Positions 8,490 to 16,792 of a stretch of DNA of 64,000 nt are shown here, piece by piece (position 1 is the stretch's first letter; each line of letters begins with the position of its first letter). Below the pieces are notes generated by a model. It had not been told where the DNA came from and searched no databases. It saw only the letters and a program-made list of their open reading frames with translations. The position numbers were made by a program, and so were the translations under genes. Source of the DNA: Lachnospiraceae bacterium. Its GTDB lineage: Bacteria; Bacillota; Clostridia; Lachnospirales; Lachnospiraceae. Where the stretch lies: the NCBI GenBank assembly GCA_022800815.1, contig JAAWRC010000018.1, positions 1 to 64,000 on the forward strand, given 5' to 3'.

Positions 8490-8962
8490 TCAACCTTTTG
8501 GAGGGTGATGTCAACGTCACCATTGCCAACACCAAATAGATAAAGGCAATCAAAGGCAACAAGGATGATATAAAAGATTTCAAATGGATTAGGGATTTAT
8601 TTCGACGAGACCTGGTTCTGAGAGTCCATATCCTCTGTAAACCTATCCGTGCCCTGTGTGAGTTCAACAAGGTGCCGCTACAAGCTTGATATCCTGTCGT
8701 TTTAGTGGAAAGAACAGATATCAGAATGCGCTTACTATCTGTAATGTCGTATTGGACTCGGTTGTTTCCAAATACCTTTGGGAAATCAGCTGCATCTGTT
8801 ATTAATACCTGATCGAGCAATCTAGAAATTCCATCAGTCGGGAAGAAATCGTTTTCGGTCCCCTCTGTCCCCTAAGAAAGAAGTCTGACAGTGTCACGAA
8901 ATCCATCGAAGGGTATCAGATGACTGCTCTCACCAGCCTGTCTGAAAACCAGATTTTGTGGC
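8490..8962 (+). pseudogene. IS110-family transposase remnant, N-terminal/middle part
   Basis: Plus-strand frames contain EGDVNVTIANTK, IKAIKGNKDD and KDFKWIRDLFRRDLV, the DEDD/RuvC-side signature of IS110 transposases, then FPNTFGKSAASVINT in the same style. Several in-frame stops and shifts break it. The matching C-terminal part is at 10434-10914, so the copy is split by the IS1182-type element between. Confidence 0.6.
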
Positions 8963-8991
8963 ATAATTTTAGCCCCTTTCCTTCATCTGCG

Positions 8992-10275
8992 ACATTGTAA
9001 ACTGAATAAAATACACAGAATGAAGAAAGAGGCTTATGCCTGTTCCATCAATTCCATCATTTTTTGAAATCCAAGGAGATTTTTTGCCCATTCCAGGTTA
9101 TAACCCAGGCAGAAGAGCGCAAACTCCCCAGCCACTTTTTGTATTCCTCTCAACAGGAAATAAGCGGCTCCCATAGCTCGTTTTATTGTTCCAAACGGAT
9201 GCTCCGACAGGCACATTCTCTGGCTCATCTTTTCTTTGTCCGGTTTCAGAAAAAACTTCACAACCTTTCTTTTTTCATAATGCCATTTTTCGCCTGTCTT
9301 CCTTTCTTCCAGTTTCTTTCCTTCTGCCTTCAGCCAGTCCTTGCATGGTTTCATCAACTGATCTTTTGTAAAATCAATCTCTTTCCATTCGCCTTTCCCT
9401 TTGCAACACTTGTTACGGTTCGGGCAATGCTTACAGGCATTTTTATTTGCATAACGGATATTTCCATTTTTCTTTATGCATTTCTGTCTCAGGATTTCTC
9501 CTGCCGGACAGTATACCAGGTTTCTCTCAGGGTCTCTGACAAGATAACCTCCATTTGCTTTTTCCAGCATTTCCTCAGGGCTTCCATACACGCTGCATTT
9601 TTCCTGCTTTTCATCCACCGCTTTACGTCGGACTGTTTTCACCTTCATATCCTGTATTACTTCTGTATAAGCTTTCGGGATCTGACCTGCATGCAGCGCT
9701 TTCTTCAATTCTTCCGCATCCATGCTGGCAGGATTAGCTTCTGCCTCCTCATAAGGTATTTCTATTTCATAACCGTCTTTTCCATCGTCTGTTATTACAT
9801 GAGGGATAATACCTTTTTCCAGACAGTCCACCATATCTTCCGTAGCCTCATAACCTTTATCGGCCACTGCTTCTATGACTTTTTCCGGATCGGAATTCTT
9901 TATTCCCCGCACAGTGCTTTCCGGTAATCCATGATCGGTTACCTGATTGGTCATTTGAAAGTCACGGATCAGATGTGTTTCCGAATCTACCGCCGTCTGT
10001 GGGTTATACGCTACTGTAAAACCATTTTTATTTTTCATGAGTTTTGCGTCTGCATCCGTAACAGAAAGCTAGTGTGCTGTACCGTTGATATTTAACATTT
10101 TATCTGCCTCTATTCAGAGGCAGGGATAAATATCGGGTATAAAGATGGTTGCGGTCAAAGCCTGGAACATATGGCATATCAACTCACCTCAAAATGATTT
10201 TTTTCTCTGGTTCCATTATACTGTATTTGAACCATAGATGCATGATTTCTGTGTGCTTTATTCAGTTTTCAATGT
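8992..10275 (-). mobile_element. Internally deleted IS1182-family element
   Basis: The ends are imperfect 29-bp inverted repeats: ACATTG-AAACTGAATAAA-ACACAGAA at 8992-9020 and its inverse at 10247-10275 (about three mismatches). The enclosed 1.28 kb holds a transposase start and a transposase C-terminus, but roughly 0.4-0.5 kb of the expected 1.7-kb element is missing. It sits inside an IS110-like sequence. No clear target duplication is visible at the flanks. Confidence 0.7.
9034..10177 (-). pseudogene. IS1182-family transposase, internally deleted
   Basis: An ATG at 10177 with GAGGTGA upstream starts MPYVPGFDRNHLYTRY, like IS1182 N-termini, but stops after 25 codons. A second stretch (stop upstream, first Met at 10038) encodes 334 residues covering the DDE-domain C-terminal half: KNKNGFTVAYNPQTAVDSE, then VADKGYEA, a C-x2-C-rich segment (CKHCPNRNKC), and a final RMCLSEHPFGTIKRAMG signature. 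The N-terminal catalytic part is absent, so it should be inactive. Position inside paired terminal repeats supports the family call. Confidence 0.8.
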
Positions 10276-10433
10276 GCAATTTTAATTTATATTGAGCGCT
10301 CATAAGAGCATATCAACCTTTATCTTTTTCAGGTTAGATCAATCGAGTTTTCGGACAATCCCCCCAAATATCGTATGCACCTAACCTACGCACATCTGGA
10401 TTATCTTACATTTACAATAAATGGCATAACACA

Positions 10434-10914
10434 ATGTTTGATTTTATGACTGCCCTTTATAAAGATCCTGTCTGGCTATTGTGTACTATTCCGGGCGTCG
10501 TTGTCTCCGAGATTAGAACGGACACGATTCCGCTTTCCAATTCCAAGCGTTTACATCATTGGGCAGATCCTACTCCCGGCGATAATGAATCTGCCAGTAA
10601 GAAGAAAGCTGTCAGAGTAATGTGTGCCGGCATCTATTTCAAATCTGCATTGGTACAAACCGCCTATGTGCTGCAGCCATGGAATCTGATAAACCGCCTT
10701 ACTATAAGCAAAAATACGTGCCATCATTGCTATCGTCCGGATAATTCTTGCTTCAATCTACCAGGTGCTGTCCACGGGTGAAGTATGGAATCTGACCGAT
10801 TTATACAAAATTGACATGCCAGAACTTCTGAAAGAAAAACAGAAGGAAAAGGCTATCAAGCAGGGTAAGAAACCGCTTATTAGTGAGAAGGATTATTTTC
10901 GAATCGCATTATAA
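10434..10914 (+). pseudogene. IS110-family transposase remnant, C-terminal part
   Basis: The first frame carries LCTIPGVVVSEIRTD and WADPTPGDNESASKKKAVR, the Transposase_20 domain of IS110 proteins, ending at about 10781. A second frame resumes with IYQVLSTGEVWNLTDLYKID and runs to a TAA at 10912. One frameshift near 10700 separates them. With 8490-8962 it forms one interrupted element. Confidence 0.7.
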
Positions 10915-11036
10915 AAATATATTTTCTCAAAGGCTGTCCTCTCCTTTCGCAGTATTTTTCTTCGTTTATATTTTAGCCTTTAATGTAATCACATTGCAAA
11001 AACCCACATATAATTAAAATGTCTATTTTTCAATAC

Positions 11037-11080
11037 TTTATTGAAAAACCATCAATTCAACGGATAATACGGGATTATCC
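11037..11080 (-). repeat. Right 44-bp inverted repeat (IR2) of the invertible segment
   Basis: Exact inverted copy of 1978-2021. Bases just outside the two copies differ (AA before IR1, AT before IR2 when read in the same sense), so the identity stops sharply at 44 bp. Confidence 0.9.
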
Positions 11081-11175
11081 ATCTAACTCTCATCTTCCTA
11101 ACGGATATCCCCCTGATTACTCATACAGTTTTTCATCACCGAACATTTATATAGTTCTTAATGTCCTTCGACAGA

Positions 11176-11204
11176 ATTATACCATTTTTTTCACCAAATG
11201 TCAC
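11176..11204 (-). promoter_or_regulatory. Near-consensus promoter pointing into the invertible segment
   Basis: On the minus strand, GTGACA (11199-11204) and TATAAT (11176-11181) are separated by exactly 17 bases: 11 of 12 matches to the sigma-A consensus. Transcription would start about 11169 and cross IR2 about 90 bases later. There is no gene of its own before IR2. In the present orientation it reads toward the IS remnants and the STAND gene; after inversion it would read the nucleotidyltransferase cassette. Confidence 0.65.
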
Positions 11205-11269
11205 CTGTCTTTCTGTTGTTTTTTTACGGAAATTACAGTAATGAGTTTTCTTTTGGGGATTTGAAGAGG

Positions 11270-11329
11270 ATCTTATAAAAGCTTTTTGTTCTGCCGGTAT
11301 TCCTGCAAAACAAAAAGCTTTTATAAGAT
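11270..11329. repeat. Perfect 21-bp inverted repeat
   Basis: The arm at 11270-11290 (ATCTTATAAAAGCTTTTTGT...) is perfectly inverted at 11309-11329 around an 18-base loop. It contains the HindIII-like palindrome AAGCTT in each arm. It could be a bidirectional terminator or paired binding site. The 11081-11633 stretch has no gene I can support. Confidence 0.7.
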
Positions 11330-11354
11330 TTCAACGGAAGAGATTCCTTTTGGT

Positions 11355-11370
11355 GATATTGACAATATCA
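11355..11370. promoter_or_regulatory. Palindrome GATATTGACAATATCA, copy 1
   Basis: A 7-1-7 palindrome (GATATTG-A-CAATATC) that recurs exactly at 36523-36538. The spacing resembles operators of dimeric regulators, but no regulator is assigned. It may instead be a mark left by a mobile element. Confidence 0.35.
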
Positions 11371-11506
11371 TTCTGCCCTGTAGGGTGCGCTTGTGTACTG
11401 GCTCCTGCGGTCGCTATGGATGATTGCACCGCAGATAGATGGAAATGCCTTATGCGCATTCTCTATTGTGGATACGCACTGAACTGGACAAAAAAGCTTG
11501 CAGAGA

Positions 11507-11642
11507 CATTCATTTCACAAGGGCATTCATTTTACAAGAACTTCCGTTTCACAGGGACTTTTGTCTTACAAGTACTTACCTTCCACAAGGACATTTGTCT
11601 CACATGAACTTTCGCCTTTCGTGGACTTTCGCCTCACAGGGA
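11507..11642. repeat. Eight tandem 17-bp degenerate repeats
   Basis: Eight consecutive 17-base units, consensus about CTTTCGTCTCACAAGGA, run without spacers and end inside the last codons of the subtilase gene. Units differ at several positions, so the array is old or mutates freely. It marks the border between the AT-rich island and the GC-rich core. Confidence 0.8.
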
Positions 11643-13406
11643 TATGGTCTCAAAGATATGGAACAGGTCCAAGGCCCCGTAGCCGACCGCACGGTTGGGG
11701 TAGGAAGCGTTCCGGCTTCGCTCCGCCCCCCGTATCATCAGGCTTTTGATGTCCTTGGTGCGCATTCCCCGGTAGTTGCCCTGCAGGACACCCCATTCCA
11801 GAAGAAGGGCCGCCGCACCGGCCCCGTGAGCCGCCGCTATGCTGGTTCCGCTCTTTACGCCGAAGCGGCCCCCCGGCAGGGCGCCGTAAATGTCCACGCC
11901 CGGCGCCACCAGGTCCGGCTTGATCCGGTCGGTCCTGGTATATCCCCGCCCGGAATGGATATAGACGCTGTTCTGTCTGTGATTATCCGCCCCAAAGGTG
12001 ATGGGGCCCTCCGCCGAGGAGGGCACGGTCAGGGTCGTGTCGGGATTTGGCCGCAGAAACGACGTGTCCGCCTCCACGAATCCCTCCATGGGCAGCCAGA
12101 TGTGGAACCCTCCGGCGGTGTATCGCTCGTTATAGACCACCAGAGTCCAGATGCCCGGCGTCGGGTCCGCCATCCGCATCCGCACCACCGTGCTCCCCGA
12201 CTCCTGCTCGATCAGTTGGTAATCCACGTAGATCACGGTCTTTTCCATGGTAAACTGGAAGACGCTGTTTAAATTCAGGCGCGGAACCACCCTGGCCGTG
12301 CTTTCCCCCGTGGGGGAAAGGATCTGCACGCCGTAGACCTCCGGAGCCTCGGCCCAAAGCTCCATGGTAATCCCGTTCTCATTCTGCGGAATGCGGATCT
12401 CCACGTAATCGCTCCCGCCCTCGGCGCCGATGTGTCCGAAATAATGATGAGCCCTGTTGGATTCGTTCCCCGCCGCAATCACCACCGCATTTCCAAGCCG
12501 CTTCGCCGCCGTATTCAGCATACAGCCAAGAGGGGCATTCCCCGCATGGTCGCCCCAGTTGGTTCCCACGCCGATCAAAATCACCAGGGGCATGGACAGC
12601 CGTTCCGCCAGTTCCGTCAGATAGCGGACTCCCATCATCAGGTCCGTCTCCTGATAGGCGATGGCGCCATCCTTAATCAGGAAATAGTCTCTCAGATATT
12701 CCTTGGCCGGCTTCAACTTCACCATGGCGATGGAGGCGCCCGGAGCCGCCCCGGTAAATTCCTCCTCCGGCAGGTCGCTTCCTGCCGCTATGGAGGCGAG
12801 AAAGGTTCCGTGCCCGTCCTCGTCCACCGAGGGCACCAGGGAACGGCCGTCCACTGCGGCGATGGCCGCATCGATCTCCTCATTGGTATATTCGCTTCCA
12901 TATTGGAACCCTTCCGGCAGTCTTCCCGTCTGGATCGTCTGGTCCCAGATCCGGAGGATCCTCGTCCTTCCGGCCGGATCCAGAAACACCCGGTTTTCAT
13001 AATCAATCCCCGTGTCAATCAGACCGACCAGAACGCCTGCGCCGGTGAGGTTCAACACCGGCTGGTTCCTGGCCCGGAGGATTCCCGACTCCTCCATGTT
13101 GGTCACGTCCGTCAACCCGTAAAGCCTGGGAATCGCCGCATAATTATAAAACTGGACAGAAAGAGGCGGAAGGAGCTCCTTGCTCACATGAATGACCGCC
13201 GTGGTGTCGGACGCCTGTTCCACACAAAAAAGCCGTGGCAGCGCCGTGTCAACCTCGTACTGGTCGGACGGAAAAATAAAATCTTCATATTCCTCCGACA
13301 AAATCCGTTCCCTGCACGCTGCCACCTCCTCTGATGGCTCCTCCTCCGGCAATGCCGTCTGAGACAAAATTCCTTCCGCTCTGATTTCCTGTTTACTTTT
13401 TTTCAT
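11634..13406 (-). CDS. S8 subtilisin-like serine protease (Csp-type)
   Basis: A 590-aa subtilase with the complete triad: D131 (GLIDTGIDY), H199 (DEDGHGTFLAS) and S522 (VKSGTSIAAAHG), plus oxyanion N314 (AAGNES). About 160 residues between N314 and the serine form an inserted beta domain, as in clostridial CspA/B/C-like proteases that process germination or cell-surface proteins. No signal peptide is seen; the N-terminus is charged. The gene follows a clpX-like gene by 32 bp, so the two are probably co-transcribed. Family certain; the natural substrate is unknown. Its end overlaps a tandem repeat. Confidence 0.9.
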   Translation of the reverse strand: MKKSKQEIRAEGILSQTALPEEEPSEEVAACRERILSEEYEDFIFPSDQYEVDTALPRLFCVEQASDTTAVIHVSKELLPPLSVQFYNYAAIPRLYGLTDVTNMEESGILRARNQPVLNLTGAGVLVGLIDTGIDYENRVFLDPAGRTRILRIWDQTIQTGRLPEGFQYGSEYTNEEIDAAIAAVDGRSLVPSVDEDGHGTFLASIAAGSDLPEEEFTGAAPGASIAMVKLKPAKEYLRDYFLIKDGAIAYQETDLMMGVRYLTELAERLSMPLVILIGVGTNWGDHAGNAPLGCMLNTAAKRLGNAVVIAAGNESNRAHHYFGHIGAEGGSDYVEIRIPQNENGITMELWAEAPEVYGVQILSPTGESTARVVPRLNLNSVFQFTMEKTVIYVDYQLIEQESGSTVVRMRMADPTPGIWTLVVYNERYTAGGFHIWLPMEGFVEADTSFLRPNPDTTLTVPSSAEGPITFGADNHRQNSVYIHSGRGYTRTDRIKPDLVAPGVDIYGALPGGRFGVKSGTSIAAAHGAGAAALLLEWGVLQGNYRGMRTKDIKSLMIRGAERSRNASYPNRAVGYGALDLFHIFETISL

Positions 13407-13438
13407 ACATTCAGACTTTCAGGCTTCATCATATTAAT

Positions 13439-15022
13439 TTATGCCTGAACGCCCAATCTCATAACTCCCCGCAGATCAATTAAGGGGCCTCCCGTCTTAT
13501 CAATATAAGATTTTGTGATCGTCACCCGCCCGATATTGTCATCCTTCGGGATCTCATACATGATGTCCAGCATATATTCCTCCAAGATCGCCCGAAGAGC
13601 CCTGGCTCCTGTGTGCCGCTCCATGGCCTTCTCCGCAATGGATTCTAAAGCCCCATCCTCGAATACAAGCTGAACCTCATCCATCTGGAGAAGCTTCTCA
13701 TACTGTCTGAGAATGGCGTTTTTCGGTTCCTTCAGGATGCGCACCATGAAGTCCTTAGTCAGCGCCTCCAGAGAAACGATGATCGGAAGCCGCCCCAGAA
13801 ACTCCGGGATCATGCCGAATTTTTTCAGATCTTCCACTTCAGCCTTACAGAGAAGATTCTCTTCCTTATCATATTTGTCCTTGAGCTCCGCCCGGAAGCC
13901 GATGGAAGACTCCTTGGTCAGCCGTTCCTTGATGATCTCCTCCAGCTCCGGAAATGCACCGCCGCAGATAAAAAGAATATTGCTGGTATTCACCGTAGTC
14001 ATGGGCACCATGGCATTCTTGCTGTTGGAACCCACCGGAACCTCCACCTCACTGCCCTCCAGCATTTTGAGAAGCTCCTGCTGAACCGACTCTCCACTGA
14101 CATCTCTGGTGTTGGTGTTGCGCTTTTTGGCAATCTTGTCGATCTCGTCGATATAGATGATACCCTGCTCCGCCTTCTCCACATCATTCCCGGATGCCTG
14201 TAGTAGCTTGGACACCACACTCTCAATATCGTCCCCGATATATCCCGCCTCCGTCAGCGAGGTGGCGTCTGCAATGGCCAGAGGTACGTTCAGCAGTTTC
14301 GCCAGGGTCTTCACCAGATAGGTCTTCCCGCTTCCGGTGGGGCCAAGGAGCAGCATATTGGACTTCTCGATCTCCACGCCATCCTCCCCGTCGGCCGCAA
14401 CCCGCTTATAGTGGTTGTAAACCGCCACGGAAATGGCCTTCTTCGCCTGGTCCTGTCCCACCACGTACTCGTCCAGCATCCGCTTGATCTCGTGGGGGGC
14501 CGGAATCGCCCGGCGGTCAAAGGGAACCTTCTCCTTCTTTTCTTTTTTCTTCTTTTTTAGCCTCTGCCTCTGAGGAATCTCCCGCTCCCCGCCCAGCAGG
14601 TCGGAGAGATTGATAAATCCCACTCCCGGCAGACCGGAGAGAGTCGACAGGTCGATGGCACCGGGACGCACGCTCTCGGAAGCGTCCTCTCCGGAAGAAC
14701 CATCCGCCTCGGAAGAGCCCTCCGCCCCGGCATCACTGATTTGGGAGGACGCATCCCGCCCGGTCTCTCCCTTCCCGTAAAGATTGCCGAGTCCCGACAA
14801 ATCCAGATTGGATAAATTGAGCCCCGAGATGGAGCCATTCTGCTCAAAGCTGTCAAATGCCTTCTGCATACACTCCGGACAGATGCTGATATTCCCCGGC
14901 ATGGTGATCATCTTATTGGTTCGGCTCTCCGGCCTCCTGCACACGAAACAAACCTTCTCATACTCTTCCTCTGCAGTCTCATCCCGCAGTTCTTCTTTTG
15001 TTTTATCCTGTTGGTCTGACAT
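13439..15022 (-). CDS. clpX: ClpX-like AAA+ unfoldase with extended linker
   Basis: A 527-aa ClpX homologue, about 100 residues longer than usual. Residues 15-50 hold a four-cysteine zinc finger (CFVCRRPE...CPECMQKAF). Then comes a roughly 110-residue Ser/Gly/Glu-rich linker ending in a KKKKEKKEK run. The AAA+ core has Walker A GPTGSGKTYLVK and Walker B IIYIDEIDKI, plus an IGF loop (SSIGFRAEL) as needed to dock on ClpP. The ATG at 15022 has AGAGGAG 6 bases upstream. No clpP is adjacent, so this may be a second, specialised copy; that it is a paralogue cannot be shown from this window. Confidence 0.85.
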   Translation of the reverse strand: MSDQQDKTKEELRDETAEEEYEKVCFVCRRPESRTNKMITMPGNISICPECMQKAFDSFEQNGSISGLNLSNLDLSGLGNLYGKGETGRDASSQISDAGAEGSSEADGSSGEDASESVRPGAIDLSTLSGLPGVGFINLSDLLGGEREIPQRQRLKKKKKEKKEKVPFDRRAIPAPHEIKRMLDEYVVGQDQAKKAISVAVYNHYKRVAADGEDGVEIEKSNMLLLGPTGSGKTYLVKTLAKLLNVPLAIADATSLTEAGYIGDDIESVVSKLLQASGNDVEKAEQGIIYIDEIDKIAKKRNTNTRDVSGESVQQELLKMLEGSEVEVPVGSNSKNAMVPMTTVNTSNILFICGGAFPELEEIIKERLTKESSIGFRAELKDKYDKEENLLCKAEVEDLKKFGMIPEFLGRLPIIVSLEALTKDFMVRILKEPKNAILRQYEKLLQMDEVQLVFEDGALESIAEKAMERHTGARALRAILEEYMLDIMYEIPKDDNIGRVTITKSYIDKTGGPLIDLRGVMRLGVQA

Positions 15023-15139
15023 AAATTTCTCCTCTTTTTGCACTCTTGTTCTATTATATATGAGTTGTACCTGTGGGACAAGTAAACTTTTTATGAACCG
15101 ACGCAGCACTTGTCTGCGGAATCCCCGTAACGCAAAGAA

Positions 15140-15170
15140 CCTGCAGCGCCGGTTCCCCAGGCGCCGCAGG
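15140..15170 (-). terminator. Terminator after htrA
   Basis: CCTGCAGCGCC (15140-15150) pairs with GGCGCCGCAGG (15160-15170) with one mismatch; on the minus strand a TTCTTT run follows. It lies between the htrA stop and the clpX-like gene. Confidence 0.65.
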
Positions 15171-15204
15171 CCACTGCCCTATGCTTCTTGTGCGATGCGT
15201 TTCA

Positions 15205-16617
15205 TCAGTGCTGATCCGGAATTTCCGGAATCACCCGTCCTTCCTGTTCCTGGTAATCCTTCCGGTAACCCAGAGTGACAGAAATCTTTTTCTCCACATA
15301 TTCATTCTCTTCCAGCCGCTGCACAGTCAGTTCGATCTGTGTACCGCCCGCGTAATAGGAAAGCATGGTTTTTAATTCATTCATGGAAGATACTCTGCTT
15401 CCCTCGACCGCCGTGATAATGTCCCGCTCCATGAGCTCGGAAGCCGCCGCCGGCCCATCCTCGACCAGGCTGTAGACGTAAACACCCTCCGGCATATTGT
15501 ACTGCTTTGCATTGTTTCCATTCATGTCCACGCCGTTGATGCCCAGCCAGGAAGCCTCGTCCTCCGACACACTCTGTCTGGTCTGCTTGGTCATCAGGCT
15601 GTAAATGATTTCCTCCGCCTCCGACACGGGAATTGCAAACCCCATGCCCTCCACGTCCTCGCTGGAGTACTTGGCAGAATTGATTCCAATCAGCTCCCCC
15701 TTCATATTTAGAAGGGCGCCGCCGCTGTTTCCCGGATTGATGGCCGCATCCGTCTGGAGCAGGGTGAGAGTCCGATTCTCAATGGTCACCTCCCGGCTTA
15801 AGGCGCTGACATGGCCATAAGTCAGGGATTGACCGTAGCCCAGGGCATTTCCGATGGCGATCACTTCGTCACCCACCCGCAGGGCGTTGGAATCTCCAAG
15901 GGTTGCGATCTTGATCGCCCCGAGAGTATCCGCATTCATGGACTCCAGGGGAATGGCGATCACCGCCAGATCATTGTCCTCCGCAGTCCCCTTCACCTGG
16001 GCCTCCGCCGTATTTCCATCGGTAAAGGTCACAGTCAGAGAATCCGCCCCGTCGATCACGTGATAATTGGTCAGTACCAGAAGCTCCGTCTCATTCTGTC
16101 CCACGATGATGCCGGAGCCGCTTCCACTCATCTCCCGGTTTCCGTATCCTCCGTATCCGTAGAAGAAAGACTCCCAGCCATCGCTTTCGTACATCTGGGT
16201 ATTGGTGATGGCCACGATGGAGGGCATCGCATTCTCCGCCACGTCGGCGACCACATTCCCGGAGGAAGCAGCGCTTCCTCCTGTGCTGACGGGAGTCGTC
16301 TCCGCCTGCTCCACCTTCGCCACCTTTGTCTCCTGGTTCGCCGCGTCCACGGCATCCTGAAGTTTTTTCTCATAGCCGCTCACCTTCATGACTCCGATGA
16401 AAGCGCCCGCCCCCGCACCTCCAAAGAGCACGCCGCAAAGGAGGAAGACTCCCAGCTTCTTAAAAAAACCGCCGCCTTTCTTTTTTTTCTTTTCCGGCTT
16501 TTTGATACTGTTCGGCTCAATGGGCTCTGTGGGAATATAGGTATACACAGAGGACGAAGAACCGGCCTCCTGCTGGTATCCGTCCTGGATATTGTCGTTT
16601 CCGTAATAATCGTTCAT
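15205..16617 (-). CDS. htrA: HtrA/DegP-like membrane-anchored serine protease
   Basis: A 470-aa S1C protease. A Lys-rich cytoplasmic N-terminus precedes one membrane helix (about residues 53-76, LGVFLLCGVLFGGAGAGAF). The trypsin-like domain has H186 (LTNYHVID), D216 (EDNDLAVI) and S298 (NPGNSGGALL). One PDZ domain follows (about 360-450, with GVYVYSLVEDGPAAASELM). Such proteases degrade or refold damaged exported proteins outside the membrane under envelope stress. Length and order match Gram-positive HtrA. It has its own terminator and probably its own promoter in 16618-16750. Confidence 0.92.
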   Translation of the reverse strand: MNDYYGNDNIQDGYQQEAGSSSSVYTYIPTEPIEPNSIKKPEKKKKKGGGFFKKLGVFLLCGVLFGGAGAGAFIGVMKVSGYEKKLQDAVDAANQETKVAKVEQAETTPVSTGGSAASSGNVVADVAENAMPSIVAITNTQMYESDGWESFFYGYGGYGNREMSGSGSGIIVGQNETELLVLTNYHVIDGADSLTVTFTDGNTAEAQVKGTAEDNDLAVIAIPLESMNADTLGAIKIATLGDSNALRVGDEVIAIGNALGYGQSLTYGHVSALSREVTIENRTLTLLQTDAAINPGNSGGALLNMKGELIGINSAKYSSEDVEGMGFAIPVSEAEEIIYSLMTKQTRQSVSEDEASWLGINGVDMNGNNAKQYNMPEGVYVYSLVEDGPAAASELMERDIITAVEGSRVSSMNELKTMLSYYAGGTQIELTVQRLEENEYVEKKISVTLGYRKDYQEQEGRVIPEIPDQH

Positions 16618-16758
16618 ATGATCCTGTCCTTTCTCTCTGGCATTTTTTCAGAAGTTTCGTTTTTGATGCTATCAGGATACCAATCAAATGTGACAAAACT
16701 GTGTTATAATCGTGAAGAAATGTTGATTTTCACCCAGTTCCAGATGTGCATACCAAAA

Positions 16759-16785
16759 CGGAGGGCCCGTCCAAGGTTCCCTCCG
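16759..16785 (-). terminator. Hairpin after the small membrane protein gene
   Basis: CGGAGGG (16759-16765) pairs with CCCTCCG (16779-16785); a TTTT follows on the minus strand. Seven bases beyond the stop at 16793. Confidence 0.6.
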
Positions 16786-16792
16786 CTCACGT

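Larger units (their letters stand above)
2022..11036. other. Putative invertible DNA segment (9.0 kb)
   Basis: The segment is bounded by a perfect 44-bp inverted repeat and lies next to a tyrosine recombinase. It contains two gene sets facing each other with a bidirectional terminator between them, and it is much more AT-rich than the DNA after 11.6 kb. A strong promoter outside the right end points inward. Inversion would exchange which set lies next to that promoter. Inversion itself is inferred; only one orientation is seen here. Confidence 0.7.

Noticed and set aside
8380..8820. Upstream extension of the STAND protein by 147 codons
   Set aside because: The extension is antisense to an IS110 remnant, and a GGAG site marks the start at 8379.
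1..11640. Prophage
   Set aside because: No capsid, terminase, portal, tail or lysis gene is present; the content is IS, recombinase and cassette genes.
11507..11642. CRISPR array
   Set aside because: The 17-bp units are directly tandem and degenerate, with no spacers and no cas genes.
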